Assembly: GCA_038230975.1 (NCBI GenBank)
Contig: JBBRMF010000193.1
Coordinates: 1 to 10,016 of the forward strand
DNA from: JANXVV01 sp038230975
Lineage (GTDB): Bacteria; Planctomycetota; Phycisphaerae; Tepidisphaerales; Tepidisphaeraceae
Reading direction: 5' to 3'
DNA length: 10,016 nt
A program made the position numbers and the translations under genes. A model generated the notes under the pieces. The model ran no database searches and was not told the origin of the DNA. It saw only the letters and a program-made list of their open reading frames with translations. Shown piece by piece: positions 1-7,101 of the stretch. Within the stretch, counting starts at the first letter, position 1; every line of letters begins with the position of its first letter.

Positions 1-264
1 ATGCACGGTAAGTGGCGAATCGTCGACGCGGTAATAAAGGATATATGGCCTGACGACCATTGCGTGAACAGGCTCCCCACGTTTTCGACTCGTCCCGATG
101 CGTTTGAAGCGAGCTGGCATGAAGCCCAATGAATCAATCGCGTCAACCAGTATTAGCGCGATCGATATCGCATTCTGCGGCGAGTCCTGCCGGACATAGC
201 TCGCGATCGATTCGAGATCGGCTAGCGCGTCTTTTGTGAGGACCACGCGGTGTGTGTCAGGCAT
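1..264 (-). CDS. parE: ParE/RelE-family toxin, C-terminus beyond window
   Basis: Reading the minus strand from the ATG at 264-262 gives 88 codons with no stop before the window edge. The N-terminus is MPDTHRVVLTKDALADLESI and the last visible residues are DDSPLTVH. The pattern fits the ParE/RelE toxin fold: an opening strand, 'A..DL..I..Y' on the first helix, a second amphipathic helix (AISIALILVDAID), then 'MPARF' and the C-terminal strand 'RPYILYYRVDD', which matches the family's 'pY.i.Yrv'. ParE toxins usually have about 95-105 residues, so only about 10 are missing. Known ParE proteins poison DNA gyrase and RelE relatives cleave mRNA; the sequence does not show which applies here. The start lies 2 bases after the antitoxin stop, so the two are almost certainly co-translated. 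No good Shine-Dalgarno is visible, consistent with translational coupling. Confidence 0.85.
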   Translation of the reverse strand, partial: MPDTHRVVLTKDALADLESIASYVRQDSPQNAISIALILVDAIDSLGFMPARFKRIGTSRKRGEPVHAMVVRPYILYYRVDDSPLTVH

Positions 265-266
265 CG

Positions 267-509
267 TCACTTGCCAAAAAACATATTTTGCACATTCTCG
301 CGAACGTCTTTCCAATCGTGTACTTGGCCGCTATCGATTTGATCCTCGGCCCGGTCAATGGCATCAAGCACTTCGTCGCTCAACCCGATACTCTTCGCTT
401 CGTCCAACGCAAGCAGTGCGGCTCGGACGACTTCGTCGGCGGAGCCGTAATCGCCTGACTGGACTTTTTCTTCCAGCAATTTTTCGGTCTGTTCATTCAA
501 GCGAACCAT
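267..509 (-). CDS. parD: ParD-family ribbon-helix-helix antitoxin
   Basis: An 80-residue protein placed immediately upstream of the toxin gene on the same strand. The N-terminal half (about 1-40) has the ParD/CopG ribbon-helix-helix pattern: a short strand (MVRLNEQ), helix 1 (TEKLLEEKVQSG), the family's G.Y.SA.EVVR turn and helix start (GDYGSADEVVRAAL), and helix 2 ending LLALDE. The C-terminal half (about 45-80) is acidic with the ParD-like 'I..AEDQIDSGQVHDWKDV', the part that normally wraps and neutralises the toxin. ParD antitoxins bind their own promoter through the N-terminal domain and are degraded faster than the toxin, so this pair should autoregulate. The ATG at 509-507 has a GGAGG site 7 bases upstream, which fixes the start. 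Antitoxin-first order and 2-base spacing are typical of type II systems. Confidence 0.9.
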   Translation of the reverse strand: MVRLNEQTEKLLEEKVQSGDYGSADEVVRAALLALDEAKSIGLSDEVLDAIDRAEDQIDSGQVHDWKDVRENVQNMFFGK

Positions 510-516
510 TTATATG

Positions 517-521
517 CCTCC
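517..521 (-). promoter_or_regulatory. Ribosome binding site of parD
   Basis: The minus strand reads GGAGG here, 7 bases before the ATG at 509-507. It is the best Shine-Dalgarno in the window and decides the antitoxin start. The rest of 522-703, between this site and the hydrolase stop, holds no convincing gene; a TACAAT-like hexamer read on the minus strand lacks a well-spaced -35, so no promoter is called. Confidence 0.7.
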
Positions 522-703
522 GAACAGTTTCGACCGCAGTCCCGTCAACCAACATGCGACTTCAAACGCCTCGTGCTGCTGATAAATCACTCAAGTCTTC
601 GTACCGCATCACCGTATTGTATCGCATCGGCATCCATGAAGCACACAAGAAATTAAGAAATCCACCAAGACGAATTGCATCCCAACGCCTATTCCATAGT
701 CGA

Positions 704-2218
704 TTACTTTTCGTCGTGGACTAAATCCTTTGGTTTTGTCGTCGTCTTCGTCGTCGGCTTAATCGAAGGTTCCCCAAAATCCACATCGATCACCGCCGTG
801 AAATACCGCCAGCCCCGCCCGAGAAATAGCTGATCTTTCAGCATCTCATCCAGATTCGGTTTAATGACCGCATTGAAATTCACCCGACCATTGATACTTA
901 AAACCACCGGCAGGGAAAAATCGATCATCTGATCGTTCAGATAAAACCGCATCGATTCGACGTTGTCGGTTTTGGCTTCGAGGCGGTTGTTGGCGATCGT
1001 CGCTTGGAGGGTCATGCCGTTCTGGTTGACGATCATGGAACCGCCACCGTGTCGGAAGAGGAGTTTGCGGTCGGGGCCGGGGCGGAGGGATTGGTACATT
1101 TGCAGCCAATCGAGGCGGTTGAACAGGGTGTCGGGGCGGTTGGATTGGAGCGAGACTTGTTTGGGATAAAGATCGCGGGAACGGCCGCGGATTTTATCGT
1201 AGCTTCGCTGGATGATTTCGGCGGTGGGGGTGTGGCCGATGTTGCGGGTTTCTTCGTAGTCGAGGTCGTACTTGTATCGCCGCAGGACATCGGTGAGGGC
1301 GCGGGTGAGATTGACCTTGATGAACGGATCATCCACATCGTGCCAGGTGACGACGTACGTGTTGCGGAGATTCATCAACCGGGTGCGCTGCCAATCCTGG
1401 CTCGCACTGCCGGCGAATGGGTTGATCGCGGCAAAGTAGGTTGAGTAGTGCAGGCCGAGATTCCAGACGGCATGGGCAGACATATCCGCGCCGACGAGTA
1501 CGACGCGAGCGGGATCGACATTCACTCGGTGCGTGGCGTGATGCATCGCCTGAATGACGCTGTTCATTCCGCCGTAGCTTGGCCCCCAGCCTTCGGACAG
1601 GTTCAGCAGCGGCATTAGTACGACGGCATCGGAGTGCTTTTCCAATTCGGCTTTGATCCAGCCCGTGTACATTTGCGCAACGGTGTCGGCATCGGGTTTC
1701 GGATCGGTCATGAAGGCGGTGGCGGTGGGAAGCATGATGACCAAAGGCCATGAAGTGGTGCGATCGTAGCCCTTGGGGATGCCGAGGAAGTAGTGGACAT
1801 CATGTGGGCCGACACGATCATTCACATGGTAGGGGCCGGGCTCGAGGGCCGGCCAATCCATGCAGATTCGGGCGATTCGACCGACGATGTTGGCATCCAC
1901 GCCGTAGCTGCTGATCCATTTGGTTAGCGCGTTTCGGTCTTCGATCGAGTCGGCGGTGAAATACATTTCCAGGAGCTTGTGGATTTCATAGTAACGATCG
2001 GCGGTGGCCGCGTTATACTTGGAACCCAACTCTTTGCGATAAATTCCATCCAGCATTTCGCGCGACATGGAATGAGCCGGTGCGGTGGTGGCGGAGCCAA
2101 TGGAAAAGCGAGACGCTGGTTTGGACGTTGAAGTTGTGGTCGGCTGTGTTTGCCCGATGCAAACGGGCGCGATGATTAAGAAAAGCGACGCGAGCCAGAG
2201 AAGATAAGCGCGGTGCAT
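704..2218 (-). CDS. Secreted alpha/beta-hydrolase-fold protein with altered nucleophile
   Basis: The protein has 504 residues from the chosen ATG at 2218-2216. That start puts a classic signal peptide first (MHR, hydrophobic AYLLWLASLFLIIA, then PVCIGQTQ); an upstream in-frame ATG at 2317 would add 33 residues before it and overlap the divergent gene. A Thr/Ser/Pro-rich linker follows (about 23-50), then a helical domain (about 50-120), an alpha/beta-hydrolase core (about 130-345) and a beta-rich C-terminal domain (about 365-485). Core landmarks are WPLVIMLPTA (first strand and oxyanion region), a VNVDPARVVLVG strand, and a GHTP near 328-331 supplying the likely catalytic His329, with acidic residues at DVDDPF (about 296-297). 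The elbow reads GADMSAHAVW where the family has GHSMGGHGAW, so Asp245 stands in for the Ser. It may be an inactive or re-purposed carboxylesterase. It is transcribed away from the PSCyt/DUF1501 genes and shares their exported location. Substrate unknown. Confidence 0.8.
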   Translation of the reverse strand: MHRAYLLWLASLFLIIAPVCIGQTQPTTTSTSKPASRFSIGSATTAPAHSMSREMLDGIYRKELGSKYNAATADRYYEIHKLLEMYFTADSIEDRNALTKWISSYGVDANIVGRIARICMDWPALEPGPYHVNDRVGPHDVHYFLGIPKGYDRTTSWPLVIMLPTATAFMTDPKPDADTVAQMYTGWIKAELEKHSDAVVLMPLLNLSEGWGPSYGGMNSVIQAMHHATHRVNVDPARVVLVGADMSAHAVWNLGLHYSTYFAAINPFAGSASQDWQRTRLMNLRNTYVVTWHDVDDPFIKVNLTRALTDVLRRYKYDLDYEETRNIGHTPTAEIIQRSYDKIRGRSRDLYPKQVSLQSNRPDTLFNRLDWLQMYQSLRPGPDRKLLFRHGGGSMIVNQNGMTLQATIANNRLEAKTDNVESMRFYLNDQMIDFSLPVVLSINGRVNFNAVIKPNLDEMLKDQLFLGRGWRYFTAVIDVDFGEPSIKPTTKTTTKPKDLVHDEK

Positions 2219-2276
2219 ATCTGTTAGCATAAGCCGGATTCGGTGGATCGAACAGAACATTTTTTGTGCGGTATGG
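2219..2276. promoter_or_regulatory. Short divergent control region
   Basis: With the preferred starts, the hydrolase gene (minus) and the PSCyt/PSD1 gene (plus) are separated by only 58 bases. Any promoters for the two must lie inside each other's leader or coding sequence, so shared or competing regulation is likely. I see no clean -35/-10 pair and no operator-like palindrome. A purine run GGATGG at 2275-2280 precedes an alternative plus-strand ATG at 2283, but too closely for a normal ribosome binding site. Confidence 0.3.
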
Positions 2277-5200
2277 ATGGATATGAAGCCTTGGACGCCA
2301 AATTGCCAGGTTTGCAACTCGCCAAAATCCCGAGTTCTGTTCTTTCAATTTCTCATCGTTAACCTGGCGGTTGCCGTCAGTCTCTTCACATTTGCAACTG
2401 AGCCTACTGCGGAGCAACTGAAGTTTTTCGAATCGAGCGTGCGACCTTTGCTGGTGGAGAATTGTTTTTCGTGTCACAGCGCAAAAAAGCAAACGGGCGG
2501 GCTGCGATTAGATTCACTGGCGGCGATAGTAAAAGGAGGAAAGAACGGGCCGGCGATCATTGTGGGCAAGCCAAGCGCTTCACTCATGGTGACGGCGGTT
2601 TCGTATAAAGACGATGAGTTGCAGATGCCGCCGGATGAGCAACTATCGGCTGCTCAGGCCGAAGTGCTGGCGAACTGGGTGGCGATGGGGGCACCGTGGC
2701 CGGTGAAAGAATCGAATATTCAAGCCCCGCTGGCAAAGCAGAAAAAACGTCAGATTACCGCAGCGGATCGCGCGTTCTGGTCATTTCAGCCCGTGAAAGA
2801 TCCGGTGATTCCGGTAGTGGATGAAGCATGGTGCCGCAATCCAATCGATCATTTCATCTTTGCGAAGTTGAAGCGGGAAGGGCTTTTACCGGCCGCCGAC
2901 GCGGACCGAGTTCGGCTGATTCGAAGATTGACTTTTGATCTGCATGGGTTGCCTCCGACGCCGGAAGAGATGGATGCGTTTGTGCAGGATCATTCACCGG
3001 CGGCATATGAAAATCTGGTGGACCGCCTGCTGGCCAGCCCGCGGTATGGCGAACAATGGGCGCGGCATTGGTTGGATCTGGTGCGGTATGCCGAATCGGA
3101 TGGATTCAAGCAGGATGCGTATCGACCGAATGCATGGCCTTATCGGGATTATGTCATCAAATCGTTCAATGAAGATAAGCCATATGATCGGTTTGTGACC
3201 GAGCAACTTGCGGGCGATGAGATTGCGCCGAATGATCCATCGGTGATGGTGGCGACCGGCTATTTGCGGGCCGGCATTTACGAATACAACAATCGCGATG
3301 TGGCCAGGCAATGGTCGCAAATGCTGGACGATGTGACGGATGTCACGGGCGATGCGCTGCTTGGATTGAGCATGGGGTGCGCGCGGTGTCACGATCATAA
3401 ATTCGATCCGATTTTGCAGGCGGATTATTACCGGTTGCGATCGTTCTTTGCGCCGATGCTGCCGCGCAATGATCTTCCGTTGGCGACGGCGGAGCAGGTT
3501 GCATCGCATCAGCAGTCGATGACGGCGTGGGTGAAAAAAGCCGGCGATACTTATCAGCAATTGCAGCAGTTGCAAAAGCAGCCGGATGAAGGATTGTTTG
3601 GAACGGCGGCGAAAAAATTTCCCGATGAAACCAAGGCCCTCCTCCTGAAATCGAACGATGAACGGACCCCGTACGAAAGGCAGTTGGCGTATCTCGCGTT
3701 GCGGCAAATCTATGACGGGACAGAGAACACGCCACCGAAATTGACGGGTGCCGACAAACTCAAATACGAAGCGCTCAAAAAAGAGTTGGCGGCGGTAGAA
3801 GGCGAACGACCGAAGCCGTTGATGAACGGATTGGTGATGACCGATGTGGGGCCGGTGGCTCCGGAGGTAACAATCCCCGGCGATCCGAATCATCCGATCG
3901 AGCTGGGATATCTTAAGGTTCTGGGTGAGTCGGCGTTGCAGATTCCGGCAGTTGTCGGGAGCGAGAGGTCGACTGGTCGTCGCACGGCCCTGGCGAAGTG
4001 GATCACGCAGCCGAACAATCCGCTGACGGCTCGCGTGATGGTTAATCGCATCTGGCAATTTCATTTCGGGCGCGGGCTTGTCGCGACGAGCAGTGATTTT
4101 GGTCGACTCGGCACGCCTCCGACGCATCCGGAATTGTTAGACTGGCTTGCGGCGCGGTTTGTCGAGAGTGGATGGAGCATTAAAGCGATTCATCGATTGA
4201 TTCTCACGTCGGCAACGTATCGGCAGGATGCGCTGCGTGCGACGCCGGAGATGGCGCTGTTGAAAGATCCGGAGAATCGGTGGCTTTGGCGAATGAATAC
4301 GCGGCGGCTGGACGCGGAGCAGATTCGCGATGCCATGCTGCGGGCGAGTGGAGAATTGAAGCAAGACATGGGTGGCCCGTCGGCGGAGCAGACTTCTCCG
4401 CGTCGCGCGGTTTACACGAAGGCCTTGCGGAATACGCGGGATCCATTGTTGGATGTGTTCGATGCGCCCGAAGCGTTTGGCAGCATCGCCGTTCGGAATG
4501 TGACGACGACGGCGAGCCAGTCTCTGCTGATGATCAACGGCGATTGGCCGCTCAAACGGGCGGCGGCGTTTGCGGTCGAGGCGCGGCGGCGGGCGAATTC
4601 TTCGGACTCGGCAGCCGCCGCTGAGGCGGCGTTTCGCATGGCGTTCGGGCGAAAGCCGGACGATGCAGAGATCAGCAGCGCGGTAAAATTCCTGTCCGCA
4701 CATTCCACGGCGGAAAAGAGTACCGTTCACGAAAAACCGAAAGTAAACATCGAGTTGACGACGGCCGCGCCGGTCACGCAGACAATGCCGCAGCGCGGTG
4801 GGCAGGCGGTGCTGATCCGGAACGGAAATGCGAACGATATGCTTCAATTGCCGGAGGCCGCACCGCTCGTATCGACTGAGTTTACCGTTGAAGCATTTGT
4901 GCAGTTGGAATCGATTTATGACAACTCAGACGTGCGCGTGATTGCCGCGCAATGGGATGGAGATCATTCGCATCAAGGTTGGGCAATTGGAGTGACGGGG
5001 GAAAAATCTAAATATCAGCCGAACCAGCTGATCCTGCAGATGGCGACCGCGGGCGGTGCATCTGAGGGGTATGAAGTGATCCCATCTGAGTTTCGAATCG
5101 CTTTGCACAAGGCATATTACGTGGCGGTTTCGGTTAACTTGAACGACCCGAAGGAAACGGGCGTGACGTTTTATCTGAAAGATTTGACCGACATGGATGC

Positions 5201-5597
5201 GCCGTTGAAGTCGGTGAATGTGGCCCACAAACATGTGGGCTCGGTGGAGTCGAAAACAGCGTTGACGATCGGCGGCCGGCCGGGGAATGATCCCAACCAT
5301 TTTCAAGGGTGGGATGGTTTGATCGATGAAGTGCGAATCAGTCGCGCTGCGCTGCGAGCCGATCAGATTTTGTACAACGACGGCGACCCGAAAGACACCG
5401 TCTGCGGTCATTGGCTGCTGAAGGAACATCCTGGCTATTTCAAGGATAGTGCCGGGAAGCAGAAAGATCTGATGCGATTGGGTGCCGAATCGATGGCAGA
5501 CATATATGGAAAAGCAGGATCGCTGAAAGTCGATCAGGGATTGATTGATTTCTGCCATGTATTGTTGAATTCGAATGAATTTTTGTATGTGGATTGA
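2277..5597 (+). CDS. PSCyt1-PSCyt2(DUF1549)-PSD1(DUF1553) protein with LamG-like insert
   Basis: This 1106-residue exported protein belongs to the large planctomycete cytochrome-like family. A signal peptide is visible (hydrophobic VLFFQFLIVNLAVAVSLFTFA, about 20-40). PSCyt1 follows (about 46-140) with a heme-c motif C63-F-S-C66-H67 and a likely axial Met in MPPDEQL (Met117). PSCyt2/DUF1549 (about 185-395) opens with NPIDHFIFAKL and contains RRLTFDLHGLPPTPEE, ASPRYGEQWARHWLDLVRYA and a second C368-A-R-C371-H372. PSD1/DUF1553 starts near 566 (RRTALAKWITQPNNPLTARV) and includes NRIWQFHFGRGLV and RLDAEQIRDAMLRASG. The final LIDFCHVLLNSNEFLYVD is the usual PSD1 end. Between them (about 815-1080) sits a LamG/concanavalin-like domain (TEFTVEAFVQ to GWDGLIDEVRISRAAL). 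Function is not established for the family; electron transfer or surface carbohydrate processing has been suggested. It likely forms an operon with DUF1501, 26 bases downstream. Another in-frame ATG lies at 2283. Confidence 0.93.
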   Translation: MDMKPWTPNCQVCNSPKSRVLFFQFLIVNLAVAVSLFTFATEPTAEQLKFFESSVRPLLVENCFSCHSAKKQTGGLRLDSLAAIVKGGKNGPAIIVGKPSASLMVTAVSYKDDELQMPPDEQLSAAQAEVLANWVAMGAPWPVKESNIQAPLAKQKKRQITAADRAFWSFQPVKDPVIPVVDEAWCRNPIDHFIFAKLKREGLLPAADADRVRLIRRLTFDLHGLPPTPEEMDAFVQDHSPAAYENLVDRLLASPRYGEQWARHWLDLVRYAESDGFKQDAYRPNAWPYRDYVIKSFNEDKPYDRFVTEQLAGDEIAPNDPSVMVATGYLRAGIYEYNNRDVARQWSQMLDDVTDVTGDALLGLSMGCARCHDHKFDPILQADYYRLRSFFAPMLPRNDLPLATAEQVASHQQSMTAWVKKAGDTYQQLQQLQKQPDEGLFGTAAKKFPDETKALLLKSNDERTPYERQLAYLALRQIYDGTENTPPKLTGADKLKYEALKKELAAVEGERPKPLMNGLVMTDVGPVAPEVTIPGDPNHPIELGYLKVLGESALQIPAVVGSERSTGRRTALAKWITQPNNPLTARVMVNRIWQFHFGRGLVATSSDFGRLGTPPTHPELLDWLAARFVESGWSIKAIHRLILTSATYRQDALRATPEMALLKDPENRWLWRMNTRRLDAEQIRDAMLRASGELKQDMGGPSAEQTSPRRAVYTKALRNTRDPLLDVFDAPEAFGSIAVRNVTTTASQSLLMINGDWPLKRAAAFAVEARRRANSSDSAAAAEAAFRMAFGRKPDDAEISSAVKFLSAHSTAEKSTVHEKPKVNIELTTAAPVTQTMPQRGGQAVLIRNGNANDMLQLPEAAPLVSTEFTVEAFVQLESIYDNSDVRVIAAQWDGDHSHQGWAIGVTGEKSKYQPNQLILQMATAGGASEGYEVIPSEFRIALHKAYYVAVSVNLNDPKETGVTFYLKDLTDMDAPLKSVNVAHKHVGSVESKTALTIGGRPGNDPNHFQGWDGLIDEVRISRAALRADQILYNDGDPKDTVCGHWLLKEHPGYFKDSAGKQKDLMRLGAESMADIYGKAGSLKVDQGLIDFCHVLLNSNEFLYVD

Positions 5598-5623
5598 ATA
5601 CGATTGTGGCCATGGGATGATTA

Positions 5624-7093
5624 ATGGATAAAAGGATTCGTCACAATTTGATCCATATTTCCGGTGTCTCACACCATGCGCGGCCGGCATCGCGTCGGGA
5701 GTTTTTAGCGCGATCGGGGGGTGGATTCGGCGCGCTGGCGATGGCGTATTTACTTGGGGCGCGAAGTGCGATGGGCGAAGAAAAGTCGGGGGTGGTTTCG
5801 CCGCTGCTTCCCAAATCACCGCATCATCGACCGACGGCGAAGAATGTCATCTTCCTGTTCATGGAGGGTGGGCCGAGCCATCTGGATTTGTTTGATCCCA
5901 AACCGATTTTGACGAGGCTCGCCGGACAATCCTTGCCGGATAGCTTTGGGAAAATTATCACCGCGATGGGTGAATCGCGATCGCCGCTGTTGGCTTCCAA
6001 GCGTTCGTGGAAGCAGCATGGGCAGAGCGGAACGTGGGTTTCTGATTGGTTGCCAAACACGGCGCTAATGGTGGATGAGATCGCCGTCGTCCGATCGTGT
6101 TATGCCGATGGCATCAATCATTCGGGTGGTGTTTGCCAGATGAATACCGGCGCAGTGCTGGCGGGGCGGCCTTCGCTGGGTGCGTGGTCCACCTACGGGC
6201 TTGGTACGGAGAACCAAAACCTCCCGGCGTTTGTGGTGCTCACAGACACGAACGGCGGTGTCATCAACGGACCGCGAAACTGGGGCGCAGGATTTATGCC
6301 CGCAGTCTACCAGGGCACTCGATTTCAATCCGGGAGCGAGCCGATATCCAATCTCTATACGCCGACAAATGTCGGTGATGTCCGACAGCGCGAAAAGCTC
6401 GAATTGCTTGATCAACTCAATCGTCGGCATGCGAATGAACGGGCGGATCTATCGGAGCTTGATGCGCGAATCCGAAGCTATGAATTGGCTTTCCGCATGC
6501 AAGCACAGGCGCCAGAAGCAGTTGACCTGACAGGTGAATCGCAGGCAACACGCGAACTATATGGCATGCATGAAAAGCGGACGGAAGCCTTCGGCCGCAA
6601 CTGTCTGCTGGCGCGTCGGCTCGTCGAGCGCGGTGTGCGATTCGTTCAGCTATATCACGGGGCCGGCAGTAAATGGGATGCTCACAGCAACATCGAAAAA
6701 AATCACAGTGAACTGTGTGCACAAATGGATTTGCCCGTGGCAGGACTGCTCAAAGATCTCAAGTGCCGTGGACTGCTCGATAGCACACTGGTGGTATGGG
6801 GCGGTGAATTTGGCCGCACCCCGATGAGCGAAAAAGGCGATGGGCGTGATCACAACCCAACCGGATTCACGATGTGGATGGCGGGTGGTGGAGTGAAGGG
6901 TGGGCAGACGCTGGGCGCGACGGATGATCTGGGTCTGCACGCCGTGGAAGATCGGCTACACGTTCACGATCTGCACGCCACGATTCTGCACATGATGGGC
7001 ATCGATCACTCGCGGCTGATTTACGCCTACAAAGGCCGGCCGGAGCGACCGACGATCAATGAAGGGGAAGTCTATCGCAAGATATTTGCGTGA
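5624..7093 (+). CDS. DUF1501 family protein, Tat-exported
   Basis: A 489-residue DUF1501 protein, normal length for the family, which has an alkaline-phosphatase/sulfatase-like fold. A twin-arginine signal is clear: S23-R-R-E-F-L28, then an Ala/Gly-rich hydrophobic stretch (FGALAMAYLLGA), so a folded and probably metal- or cofactor-loaded protein is exported. Core motifs are NVIFLFMEGGPSHLDLFDPK (74-93), with acidic residues in the position that binds metal in the fold; INHSGGVCQMNTGAVLAGRP (164-183); GGEFGRTP (393-400); and GRDHNPTGFTMWMAGGG (407-423), likely to complete the metal site. Family members nearly always sit beside DUF1549/DUF1553 genes, as here, and the two are thought to work together, though the substrate is unknown. 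The ATG at 5624 has only a weak GGGA upstream (5614-5617), so coupling to the upstream gene is plausible. Confidence 0.93.
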   Translation: MDKRIRHNLIHISGVSHHARPASRREFLARSGGGFGALAMAYLLGARSAMGEEKSGVVSPLLPKSPHHRPTAKNVIFLFMEGGPSHLDLFDPKPILTRLAGQSLPDSFGKIITAMGESRSPLLASKRSWKQHGQSGTWVSDWLPNTALMVDEIAVVRSCYADGINHSGGVCQMNTGAVLAGRPSLGAWSTYGLGTENQNLPAFVVLTDTNGGVINGPRNWGAGFMPAVYQGTRFQSGSEPISNLYTPTNVGDVRQREKLELLDQLNRRHANERADLSELDARIRSYELAFRMQAQAPEAVDLTGESQATRELYGMHEKRTEAFGRNCLLARRLVERGVRFVQLYHGAGSKWDAHSNIEKNHSELCAQMDLPVAGLLKDLKCRGLLDSTLVVWGGEFGRTPMSEKGDGRDHNPTGFTMWMAGGGVKGGQTLGATDDLGLHAVEDRLHVHDLHATILHMMGIDHSRLIYAYKGRPERPTINEGEVYRKIFA

Positions 7094-7101
7094 GTTCTCA
7101 C
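7090..7101. repeat. Small inverted repeat spanning two convergent stop codons
   Basis: The sequence reads GTGAG-TT-CTCAC. It contains the DUF1501 stop (7091-7093) and the complement of the inositol-phosphate synthase stop (7098-7100). The two convergent genes therefore have no room for a conventional terminator between them. The stem is short and has no T-run, so I do not call a terminator; transcripts probably end inside the opposing gene or by Rho. Confidence 0.3.

Noticed and set aside
236..724. A 162-codon plus-strand open frame over parE/parD and the gap beyond
   Set aside because: It runs antisense to the well-supported antitoxin, is Arg/Ser-rich with no recognisable domain, and ends just inside the hydrolase gene.
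1004..1444. A 146-codon plus-strand open frame, Gly/Val-rich
   Set aside because: It mirrors codon bias of the hydrolase gene on the other strand; low complexity and no motif.
1571..1585. GPSYG in the hydrolase as the catalytic GxSxG
   Set aside because: It sits before the helix and strand (VDPARVVLVG) that lead to the elbow, so it is not in the nucleophile position; treated as a pattern coincidence.
2304..2318. CQVC near the PSCyt N-terminus as a heme motif
   Set aside because: It lacks the fixed CxxCH spacing and lies before the signal-peptide hydrophobic core, so it would be removed on export.
2994..4127. A 377-codon minus-strand open frame inside the PSCyt/PSD1 gene
   Set aside because: Its extreme Arg/His/Ile content is what antisense of a biased coding frame gives; the plus-strand frame has clear family motifs throughout.
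5223..5240. Perfect 7-base hairpin GCCCACA-AACA-TGTGGGC
   Set aside because: It lies within the LamG coding sequence, has no T-run, and the reading frame continues through it; likely chance.
4926..5819. A 297-codon minus-strand open frame spanning the PSCyt/DUF1501 junction
   Set aside because: No domain or plausible start signal; it is antisense to two convincing genes.
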